Source: Collimonas fungivorans
Lineage (GTDB): Bacteria; Pseudomonadota; Gammaproteobacteria; Burkholderiales; Burkholderiaceae_D
Length of the DNA stretch: 64,000 nucleotides
Direction of reading: 5' to 3'
NCBI RefSeq assembly: GCF_001584145.1
Contig: NZ_CP013232.1
Location: forward strand, 3,286,001-3,350,000
Part shown: positions 17,156-24,121 of the stretch, piece after piece
How positions within the stretch are numbered: the first letter of the stretch is position 1
Layout of the letters: every line of letters starts with the position of its first letter
The notes under the pieces: generated by a model
Told to the model about the DNA's origin: nothing
What the model saw: only the letters and a program-made list of their open reading frames with translations
Database searches by the model: none
Program-made: the position numbers and the translations under genes

Positions 17156-19369
17156 TCAGTATTTCCAGTTAATCGCAACGCTGCCGTTGATCGGCTCGCC
17201 ATAATAACCCTGGCTTGCATAGAGGCTGGAGATGTACTTCTTGTTGGTGACGTTGTTGAGATTGGCGGTGACGCTGACCTGCTTGCTGATGTCGTAGCGC
17301 GCCATCAGGTTGAGCAAGGCGTAACCTTGCTGCACCGTGGTGACATTCTGGGTCGCGGTCAGCGCGTCGGTGCGGCTGGTATTGCCTTGCCAGTTGACGC
17401 TGGCGCCTACTTTCAGCTGTTCCAGCTGCGGCAGCCGGTAGGTGGTGGCCAGCCGTACTGTCTTTTTCGGGACGTAGTTCTTGGCCGAATTGCCGTCCTG
17501 GTCCTTGATCGTCATCACTGTGTAGCCGAGGCTGCCCTGCAAACCCTTCGCCAGTTCGCCGGACAATTCCAGCTCCAGGCCTTCCGAATGGGCGTCGATG
17601 GCGCGGTAATAGGCCTTGCTGCCGATATAACCGGCCTGTTCCGCCGTGTTGTTCTGTTCCACCCTGAACAAGGCCGCCGATGCATTCAGCTTGTGGTTGA
17701 AAAATTCGCTCTTCAGGCCCAACTCGTAGCTCTTGCCTTCGACCGGCTTGAGCGTGGCGCCGCTGATGTCGGTCTGGTACTGCGGATTGAAAATCTCGGT
17801 ATAGCTGGCGTAAGCCGATACGTTGCGGTTCAGGTCGTACACCAGGCCGGCGTACGGCGTGGTGGAGCTGGCGCTGCTCTGTTGGCTGACGCCGTAAGCA
17901 ATGCCGGTAGTGCTGGTGTCAGTGTAGTTGGCGCCAAGCAGCAGCTTGAGATTGTCGGCCAGGTTGAGGCGGGTTGCGCCATACAGGGTCTTGCGCTTGT
18001 CGGTGTAGGAGCTGCCGTCGATCGAAGCGTCGAAGCTCGGTTCCGGATAACTGCCGTCGAATGCGCTCGAGGCTGTCAGCGCGGTGCCGATTCCTTGTCC
18101 GTAATGGGAAATGTCGTCCAGCGTCGAACGCGACCAGCTGGCGCCGAAAGTCAGGTCGTGCACGCGTCCGCCCATTGCATATTTGCCGCTGACATAACTG
18201 TCGACCACGGTCTGCCGGTTGTCCGAATTGTACAGCGACGGATAACTGAACAGGCCGCCGCCGCTAGCCCGGTCCGGCGTGCCGTAGACATAGAACAACC
18301 TGCCGTCGGTGCTCAGCTTGTTATGGCTGAGGGTGGTCTTCCATTGCCAGTCGTTGCCGAAGCGATGGTTCAGTTCGGCGAAGGCGCGCTGCTCCTCCGA
18401 ATTCCAGGACGACCAGCTGGCTGAAGTGCTGGTGCCGACGCCGTAACTGGTCGGCGTGCCGTCGGTGTAATACAGCGGCAAAGCGCCCCAGATCGCACCC
18501 TTGCCATCGTTTTTCTGGTAGCTGTAACCCAAGGTCAGCAAGGTGTCGTTGCTCAGGTTGGCTTCAATCACGCCGTAGAATACGTTCTTGCTGGGCTGGT
18601 AGCGGTCCAGGTAGGAATTGCCGTCTTCATGGGCCACCACCACGCGCGCCGCCACGGTCTTGTCGCTGTTGAGCGCACCTGAGATATCGGCGTCGATGCG
18701 GCGCGTATTCCAGGAACCGTAGCTGACACCGGCGGCGGCCTGGAAATCGTAGGTCGGACGCTTGCGCACGAAATTCACCGTGGCCGAAGGGTTGCCGGTG
18801 GAAGAAGTCAGGCCGTTGGCGCCGCGCAGCACTTCGACGCGGTCATACAAGGCGGTATCCAGGTCGCCGTTCTGCAGGCCGAAAGTGAGCGGGATGCCGA
18901 CGCCGTCGAACTGGAAATTGGTGATATCAAAACCGCGCGCCGTGTAGTAAGTGCGGTTGGTTTCCACTTTTTCGACGGAAACGCCGGTAGTGCCGGCCAA
19001 TACCCGGTCGACGTTGTCGAGCTTGAAATCATCCATCTTGGCGCGGGTGATCACCGATACCGACTGCGGCGTTTCGCGCAACGACATGTCCATCTTGGTG
19101 GCGGCATTACTCTTGCGTACGGTATAGCTGCCGGTCTTCTCGGTCGGCGCTTGGTCGCTGCCCGCCGTGACCACTACTTCCGGCAGCGCGGCATCGTTGC
19201 CTGCAGCCGCCAGCTGTTGCGCCAAAGGTTGTGCCAAAGTCAGTTGCGGCGCCATGGCCGACAGCGACAGCGTTACCGCCAGGCTCATGATGCGCAGTGA
19301 CGGCTGGACTGGCACAGTGCGTGAAAGAGTACTTGCCGGCGGAGTTGTCGCGGCGCTATAAGTTGTCAT
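17156..19369 (-). CDS. TonB-dependent siderophore receptor
   Basis: A 737-residue outer-membrane receptor. An extended N-terminal region with a signal sequence (TM-like MSLAVTLSLSAMAPQLTLA) precedes the TonB box LPEVVVTAG (around residues 63-71). The plug contains RETPQSVSVITRAKMDDF, the siderophore-receptor signature, and VEVLRGANGLTSSTGNPSATVNFVRKRP is split from the canonical plug-barrel loop. The barrel ends in the aromatic WKY expected for outer-membrane insertion. It is most like FhuE/FpvA-type hydroxamate or mixed siderophore receptors, but the ligand is inference. A Fur-like box lies ~190 bp upstream. No FecI/FecR signalling extension is seen. Confidence 0.9.
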   Translation of the reverse strand: MTTYSAATTPPASTLSRTVPVQPSLRIMSLAVTLSLSAMAPQLTLAQPLAQQLAAAGNDAALPEVVVTAGSDQAPTEKTGSYTVRKSNAATKMDMSLRETPQSVSVITRAKMDDFKLDNVDRVLAGTTGVSVEKVETNRTYYTARGFDITNFQFDGVGIPLTFGLQNGDLDTALYDRVEVLRGANGLTSSTGNPSATVNFVRKRPTYDFQAAAGVSYGSWNTRRIDADISGALNSDKTVAARVVVAHEDGNSYLDRYQPSKNVFYGVIEANLSNDTLLTLGYSYQKNDGKGAIWGALPLYYTDGTPTSYGVGTSTSASWSSWNSEEQRAFAELNHRFGNDWQWKTTLSHNKLSTDGRLFYVYGTPDRASGGGLFSYPSLYNSDNRQTVVDSYVSGKYAMGGRVHDLTFGASWSRSTLDDISHYGQGIGTALTASSAFDGSYPEPSFDASIDGSSYTDKRKTLYGATRLNLADNLKLLLGANYTDTSTTGIAYGVSQQSSASSTTPYAGLVYDLNRNVSAYASYTEIFNPQYQTDISGATLKPVEGKSYELGLKSEFFNHKLNASAALFRVEQNNTAEQAGYIGSKAYYRAIDAHSEGLELELSGELAKGLQGSLGYTVMTIKDQDGNSAKNYVPKKTVRLATTYRLPQLEQLKVGASVNWQGNTSRTDALTATQNVTTVQQGYALLNLMARYDISKQVSVTANLNNVTNKKYISSLYASQGYYGEPINGSVAINWKY

Positions 19370-19555
19370 TTACTACCCCTGAGTCGATTGTTTGTTTTTT
19401 GTTTTAATGTGCTGCGGTTTTGATGGAGAACGGCGGTGCTGGAAACACAGGAAACCCTCTTCGCGGGAGCCCGCGCCAAGCCGCGGCTGGCGCAGGATGG
19501 AGGCACGGGTCCGGAAGAATGGTGTTTAAAGCAGAGAAATTCCTCAAAAGAAGAA

Positions 19556-19582
19556 TGATAATGCGAACGATTGCTATTATCA
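19556..19582 (-). promoter_or_regulatory. Fur-like box of the siderophore receptor
   Basis: TGATAAT at 19556-19562 and ATTATCA at 19576-19582 form perfect 7-bp inverted arms around a 13-bp centre. Two overlapping 19-mers across this span match the classical Fur consensus at 12-13 of 19 positions by hand count, which is the pattern of overlapping Fur dimers. The position upstream of a siderophore receptor supports iron repression. Confidence 0.55.
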
Positions 19583-19681
19583 ATCAAATATTTGAGGATT
19601 TACATAAGGAAATAACTGCGGGAAATCTTCGGCGGACCGCCGATCGGCCGTCCACACTGGCCGTCCACGCTGGCGGCCCAC

Positions 19682-19715
19682 AAATAAAAACGGATGCATG
19701 TCAGGCATGCATCCG
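19682..19715 (-). terminator. Rho-independent terminator of the CDF exporter
   Basis: A perfect 10-bp stem (cggatgcatg / catgcatccg, 19691-19700 and 19706-19715) with a 5-base loop. On the minus strand it is followed by TTTTTATTTG. It lies 22 bases after the exporter's stop codon. Confidence 0.88.
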
Positions 19716-19737
19716 TGTGGTTTACATCAACTCGGCC

Positions 19738-20667
19738 TCAGGCATGCACGTGCGTTTCCTCGGGTGCGCTGTAGTTGCAACCGTCCTCGGTATGGGCGCA
19801 GGGACTGAGCTCGAATTGCAGCGTGGTGTGATACACCGCAAACTGCGACGCCAGGACTTCCTTCAGCACCGGCAGCAATTGTTCTGCCGGATAAGCCGGG
19901 TCGTACACCACATGCGCGGTCAGGCTGGCCTTGCCGCTGGTGACCGCCCACAAGTGGAAATCATGCACGCTCACAACTCCGGGCACCGCGCGCAGCGCGC
20001 CCTGTACCTGTTCGATGTCCATCCCTTCCGGCACACCTTCCAGCAGGATATTGATGCTTTCCTTGAGCAAGATCCAGGTGCGCGGCAAGACCCAGAAACC
20101 GATCAGTACCGCAATCAGCGAATCGACCCATTCCCAGCCGGTATAGCGGATCACCAGCGCGCCGATAATCACGCCGAGCGAACCCAGCATGTCGCTCCAG
20201 ACTTCCAGGTAGGCTCCCTTGACGTTCAAGCTGGCGTCCTTGCCGCCGCTCAGCAGGCGCATGCTGACCAGGTTGACGAGCAGGCCGAAGACGGCGATCA
20301 CCAGCATGCCGGTCGACTGGATTTCAGCCGGACTGCGAAAACGCTGGTAAGCCTCGTACAGGATGTACATCGCCACCAGGAACAGCAAGACGGCGTTGAA
20401 CGCTGCCGCCAGGATCTCGAAACGGTGGTAGCCAAAGGTACGCTTGGCGTCCGGCGCCTTCCTGGCGATGCGGATCGCCGCCAGCGCAATCGCCAGCGCC
20501 ATGGTGTCGGTCAGCATGTGCGCTGCGTCCGAGATCAGCGCCAGGCTGCCGGTGATCAGGCCGCCGATCACTTCGACCACCAGGAAGGTCGAAGTCAGTC
20601 CTAAGGCGATCCAGATGTATTTTTCGTTCTGGCTGGTGGGTAAGGCGTGCGAGTGGCCTGCGCTCAT
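19738..20667 (-). CDS. Cation diffusion facilitator (CzcD-type) metal exporter
   Basis: A 309-residue CDF antiporter with six TM segments between residues ~18 and 190 and a cytoplasmic C-terminal domain. Metal-site residues are visible in TM2 (SDAAHMLTD) and TM5 (EVWSDMLGS, a Glu-x3-Asp form seen in CzcD-like proteins where Zn-specific members often have His). Both ends are His-rich (GHSHAL at the N-terminus, CAHTEDGC...EETHVHA at the C-terminus). Such proteins export Zn, Co or Cd in exchange for protons. It has its own terminator; only 36 bases separate it from the zinc-ribbon gene upstream. Confidence 0.88.
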   Translation of the reverse strand: MSAGHSHALPTSQNEKYIWIALGLTSTFLVVEVIGGLITGSLALISDAAHMLTDTMALAIALAAIRIARKAPDAKRTFGYHRFEILAAAFNAVLLFLVAMYILYEAYQRFRSPAEIQSTGMLVIAVFGLLVNLVSMRLLSGGKDASLNVKGAYLEVWSDMLGSLGVIIGALVIRYTGWEWVDSLIAVLIGFWVLPRTWILLKESINILLEGVPEGMDIEQVQGALRAVPGVVSVHDFHLWAVTSGKASLTAHVVYDPAYPAEQLLPVLKEVLASQFAVYHTTLQFELSPCAHTEDGCNYSAPEETHVHA

Positions 20668-20703
20668 GATTGTCCTTGGGTTAAGTGAGGCTAATGTACC
20701 GCC

Positions 20704-20985
20704 TTATTGCGGCACGCCGCAATTGCCGCAGAATTTTGCACCTGCGACCTTGGCAATGCCGCAACCGCTGCAACCCGGCGTTTGCAGGGAATTGCCGCAT
20801 TGCTGGCAAAACCGTGCGCCAGCGACATTGCCGGCATTGCATTTCACGCAATTATTCTGGGCGGGTGCGGCCGAACCCCAGGTATTCTGCTGGACGCCGC
20901 CTTGGCCGCCGTGCTTGCCGCGGTATGGCGCATTGTGGCCGCCGCCATGGTGTCCAAGGCCCAGCAGGTTTTTGAAAAAGCTCAT
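20704..20985 (-). CDS. Small Gly/His-rich double zinc-ribbon protein
   Basis: A 93-residue protein. The first 40 residues are Gly/His-rich (GLGHHGGGHNAPYRGKHGG); the rest carries two CxxC pairs (NCVKCNAG...FCQQCG) and a second set (GCSGCG...FCGNCG), i.e. two zinc ribbons of the DZR type. The function is not known; such proteins are often attached to or encoded near membrane or metal-homeostasis proteins. It lies just upstream of the metal exporter on the same strand, which makes a link with metal handling plausible but unproven. Confidence 0.7.
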   Translation of the reverse strand: MSFFKNLLGLGHHGGGHNAPYRGKHGGQGGVQQNTWGSAAPAQNNCVKCNAGNVAGARFCQQCGNSLQTPGCSGCGIAKVAGAKFCGNCGVPQ

Positions 20986-21141
20986 TTTCTACTCCTTTGC
21001 GGTTGTACTTACGTTTGCATGGCTCCATTTAAAACCCTGTAGTAACTATAGGGTCAAGCAAATACATAAAAAAATCCGCAAGAAAGAAAGCGGACTACAC
21101 TATTGCTTGCTTTCACCTATAACCAGCATGAAGGAAAACAC

Positions 21142-21585
21142 ATGACTACCCTACTAAAAAATGTAAAGCCATCGTTGTTCGCTTCTGTTGCACTGGCCCT
21201 GCTGCTTGCGGCATGCTCGACAATGTCTGCCGATACCAACCATACCAGCGAGGTAACCCTGGACGGCGCGCATGAAGTGCCGGCCAACGGCTCGAGCGCA
21301 AGCGGCGCCGGCACCATCGTGGTCAAGGCCGACAAATCGGTCAGCGGCAGCGTCACCACCCGGGGCATACAAGGGAAAGTGGCGCATATCCATGAAGGCG
21401 CGCTGGGCAAGAACGGTCCCGTCCTGGTGGGCCTGACCAAGACCGGCGACAATATGTGGTCGGTGCCGGACGGCACCAAGTTCACCGATGCTCAGTACGC
21501 CAGCTACATGGCAGGCAACTTGTATATCAACGTCCACAGTGCGGCCAATCCCGGTGGCGAAATCCGCGGCCAGCTGCTGCCCTGA
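21142..21585 (+). CDS. CHRD-domain lipoprotein
   Basis: A 147-residue protein with a lipoprotein signal peptide (lipobox LLAAC, Cys near residue 23) and one CHRD domain: SEVTLDGAHEVPANGSSASG at its start, AHIHEGALGKNGPV and LYINVHSAANPGGEIRGQL at its end. CHRD domains were first defined in chordin and occur in many bacterial secreted proteins of unknown function. The start at 21142 has AAGGA 8 bases upstream; a longer frame from 21103 lacks support. The gene is divergent from the zinc-ribbon gene. Confidence 0.85.
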   Translation: MTTLLKNVKPSLFASVALALLLAACSTMSADTNHTSEVTLDGAHEVPANGSSASGAGTIVVKADKSVSGSVTTRGIQGKVAHIHEGALGKNGPVLVGLTKTGDNMWSVPDGTKFTDAQYASYMAGNLYINVHSAANPGGEIRGQLLP

Positions 21586-21658
21586 ACCGGACTCCAGCAG
21601 CCGCCATGCGCGCAGCGCAAGCCAGCCATGGCGGCTGACATGAAACCTTAAGCAGCCC

Positions 21659-22267
21659 ATGCATCCAACCATCCGGATTTTCGGCGCATTCTTCTTGGCC
21701 ATCGCGCTTGCCAGCGGCGTTCTGTATGCGATCGACCATTCGCTCGGCATCGGCAAGAGCGTCGAGCAGCCGGCAAAAACAGTGGCCATCGCGCCGCTGG
21801 CAAACAATCCCGCGCCACCCGCTGCATCGGCATTAGCGCCGCCGGCAGCCAGCGACACTGCTCCGCCGCCGGCCACCCCACTCTCTGCCGACAATACCGG
21901 CGCCATCGCCAAATGCAGCATAGACGGCAAGACCGTCTACACCGACAAAGGCTGTCCGCAAGGCAGCAAGGCAAAGTCCTTGCAAATCACCGACAACGCC
22001 GTCATCCCCGGCGTCGACCAGGCGACCATCGAACGCACGCTGCGCCAGCCGCTGCCGCCGTCGCTGGCCCAGGCAGCGCCGCCCGCCGCCGTCATCGAAC
22101 CGGTGACCTCGATCGGCACCGAGCCCGGCGTCGACTGTCCGGCGCTTGGACGACGCCTTGCATGGCTGGGCGACATGGGGCACCGCCGGCAAGCGCCGTA
22201 CATACGCGACCGCATGCGGCGCGAACGCGACGAACTACAGACCAGGTGGTTCTGGGCCCATTGCTAG
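21659..22267 (+). CDS. DUF4124-domain membrane-anchored protein
   Basis: A 202-residue protein with an N-terminal TM/signal anchor (RIFGAFFLAIALASGVLYAID), a Pro/Ala-rich linker (residues ~45-80), and a DUF4124-like core containing KCSIDGKTVYTDKGCPQGS, in which two cysteines probably form a disulfide in the periplasm. The C-terminal part (GVDCPALGRRLAWL...RERDELQTRWFWAHC) is rich in Arg and has two further cysteines. The function is unknown. It follows the CHRD gene by 73 bases on the same strand. Confidence 0.65.
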   Translation: MHPTIRIFGAFFLAIALASGVLYAIDHSLGIGKSVEQPAKTVAIAPLANNPAPPAASALAPPAASDTAPPPATPLSADNTGAIAKCSIDGKTVYTDKGCPQGSKAKSLQITDNAVIPGVDQATIERTLRQPLPPSLAQAAPPAAVIEPVTSIGTEPGVDCPALGRRLAWLGDMGHRRQAPYIRDRMRRERDELQTRWFWAHC

Positions 22268-22294
22268 TCCGGCGGCGCTCCTTGTCCGGCAAAG

Positions 22295-23437
22295 ATGCTT
22301 GATATGCAAGCAGTTATTGATGCATCATTCGAGCCCATGACCCGAACCGAAAAATATCAATGCTGCATGGTGATGGCGGGCGGCGGCTTCCGCTTCGGCT
22401 ACTACCTCGGCATGTACGCCGCTGCAGTCGAAACAGGCAACAAGCCGGATCTGCTGCTGGCCAGCTGCGGCGGCTCGATCGCCGCCGCCGTGATCCAGGC
22501 GCTGCCGGACGATGCGCAGCGCAAGGCCTGGATCAGCTCGCCGGCCATGTACCGCTTCCTGTGCGGCTTGCAATCGACGCCCCGGGCCGCCATCGGCCGT
22601 TCGTTCCTGCATGCCGTCAAACGCCGCCTGACCTCCAGCCGTGCCGCGGTCATCCCGGATTTGTTCAGCGATTATTTTTTCGATATCCCGCCACAGTTGC
22701 CGCTGCCGCCGCTGCAGGCGCAAGCGGAAAACCCGCCTGCGGTAGCCATCGTCGGCGGCAAAATGCTGTTTTCCAAGGACCAGGTGGGACAACCCAGGGC
22801 CGGCCGCAAGCTGTTTGCCGAGACCGTGTTCTGCGACCCGCGCACGGCGGCGCTGCTGGACGGCATGCCCTCGCCCATGAGCGATCCGATGTGGGGCGAC
22901 AACGCCATCGCGCCGCAATTGCTGACCGACGTCCAGATGCCGATCGGCGACGCCGTGCGGATTTCGATTTCAGACATGTTTTATTTCCCCTGCCACTCGC
23001 ACCAGGCCGGGCACTATACCGGCGGCGTGGTCGACCTGTTTCCTGTCGAGCTGGCGAAAAAACTGGCGCAACGGGTGGTGATGGAATTGAAGGCGCCGTT
23101 CAGCCAGGCGCTGGCGATCCCGGCCTGGCGCGCGGTGCTGGGCGTGGACGGCAACCAGCGCCTGCGCCATGTGCACAGCCAGCATGCCGACGTCTGGATC
23201 GATGCATCGGATGTGGAAAGCGTATTCCACAAGCGCGGCATGCAGCAGAAACTGTCCTGGGCGGAAAACCGCCTGCGCCTGCTGATGCCGGCCCGCCATG
23301 AAACTTACCTGGAGCACGTGGAAGCGCAGTGGCAGTACGGTTATCAGCGCGGGCTGGAAGCATTTGGCCAGCCTGGCCCCAATTACAAGCGGCACATGCG
23401 TCACGCCACCAGGCACAACAAGGCCCGGCCAGGCTAG
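22295..23437 (+). CDS. Patatin-like protein with degenerate catalytic dyad
   Basis: A 380-residue protein (366 if it starts at the in-frame ATG at 22337). The oxyanion-loop segment AGGGFRFGYYLGMY resembles the patatin GGGxRG motif; the nucleophile elbow reads LLLASCGGSIAAAVI, where the usual G-x-S-x-G has lost its first Gly. The second catalytic motif, normally DGG followed by N-x-P, reads HYTGGVVDLFP, so the general-base Asp position is Thr. The fold is therefore patatin-like by pattern, but activity as a lipid hydrolase is doubtful. It is compactly placed after the DUF4124 gene and convergent with the chorismate mutase gene. Confidence 0.6.
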   Translation: MLDMQAVIDASFEPMTRTEKYQCCMVMAGGGFRFGYYLGMYAAAVETGNKPDLLLASCGGSIAAAVIQALPDDAQRKAWISSPAMYRFLCGLQSTPRAAIGRSFLHAVKRRLTSSRAAVIPDLFSDYFFDIPPQLPLPPLQAQAENPPAVAIVGGKMLFSKDQVGQPRAGRKLFAETVFCDPRTAALLDGMPSPMSDPMWGDNAIAPQLLTDVQMPIGDAVRISISDMFYFPCHSHQAGHYTGGVVDLFPVELAKKLAQRVVMELKAPFSQALAIPAWRAVLGVDGNQRLRHVHSQHADVWIDASDVESVFHKRGMQQKLSWAENRLRLLMPARHETYLEHVEAQWQYGYQRGLEAFGQPGPNYKRHMRHATRHNKARPG

Positions 23438-23450
23438 GCCCGGCCGGGCT

Positions 23451-24023
23451 CTAGTCTTTCAGCCAGCCCTGCAGCGCTGCCCGACGCGGCTCGCCGTCCA
23501 GGTCGCCGCGCACCAGAACCTTTGAACGCATTGCGATGTAGGCCGGCATGCCTGGCTGCGCCAGCATCGGCTGGATCTTTTCGAGCACTGCGATCAGTGC
23601 AGGCGTCAGCTGGTCCAGCACCGGCCGCACATCGCGTCCCAGGTCCGGCGCGTCGTCGAAACGGCCCTTGCCTTGCTGGCGCCACTGCGCATGCAGTCCG
23701 AGCTGCATGGCTTTGCTGGCGTCGAACTGGGCCTGGAAGAAACGCCGGGCAAACACCGGATCCAGCCCCTTGGCCTGGGCTACCACGGCATCCAGTATCA
23801 ATTGCTCGCGCGGCGGATCGTTGATGGCACCGCCGGAATTCCATTTGGCCTTGGCGACCATGGGAGCGACCGCCAGCCGCTGGTCTATCAGCGTCAGCAA
23901 GTGATCGACCTGCGCAGCATCGGCAGCGCGCGCCGGCGCCATGCTCTGGCAGCCCGCCAGCAGAAATAACAGGAACAAGCTGGCAAGGAATTTGCCCAAG
24001 GAGGGAGTTTTGGAAAATTTCAT
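23451..24023 (-). CDS. Secreted gamma-type chorismate mutase (lipoprotein)
   Basis: A 190-residue protein with a lipoprotein signal peptide (LASLFLLFLLAGC, Cys near residue 25) followed by an all-helical AroQ-gamma chorismate mutase domain. Recognisable family segments are LLTLIDQRLAVAPMVAKAKW, REQLILDAVVAQAKGLDP and RRFFQAQFDASKAMQ, which carry the Arg, Lys, Glu and Gln residues of the active site. The enzyme converts chorismate to prephenate; exported forms occur in some proteobacteria and mycobacteria and their role outside the cytoplasm is unclear. The start at 24023 is preferred because the signal peptide then begins correctly (MKFSKT). Confidence 0.8.
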   Translation of the reverse strand: MKFSKTPSLGKFLASLFLLFLLAGCQSMAPARAADAAQVDHLLTLIDQRLAVAPMVAKAKWNSGGAINDPPREQLILDAVVAQAKGLDPVFARRFFQAQFDASKAMQLGLHAQWRQQGKGRFDDAPDLGRDVRPVLDQLTPALIAVLEKIQPMLAQPGMPAYIAMRSKVLVRGDLDGEPRRAALQGWLKD

Positions 24024-24121
24024 GGACTCTTTCAGCGATAAATCAAAACATAACATTCGTTCACAACCGATTTCGATAAACTAACCGTACACTGTCGACT
24101 TCGCATTTTATAAAACTTTGC

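Larger units (their letters stand above)
19370..19737. other. Intergenic region: siderophore receptor leader and CDF terminator
   Basis: This 368-bp stretch lies between two leftward genes. It contains the rho-independent terminator of the metal exporter (19682-19715), then the promoter region of the siderophore receptor with a Fur-like box (19556-19582), and a GC-rich leader with a possible hairpin around 19480-19500. I looked for a cobalamin riboswitch in the leader and did not find its conserved segments. Confidence 0.6.

Noticed and set aside
19400..19555. Possible cobalamin riboswitch in the siderophore receptor leader.
   Set aside because: The leader is GC-rich and can fold, but I found none of the conserved B12-box segments, and a Fur-like box explains the regulation better.
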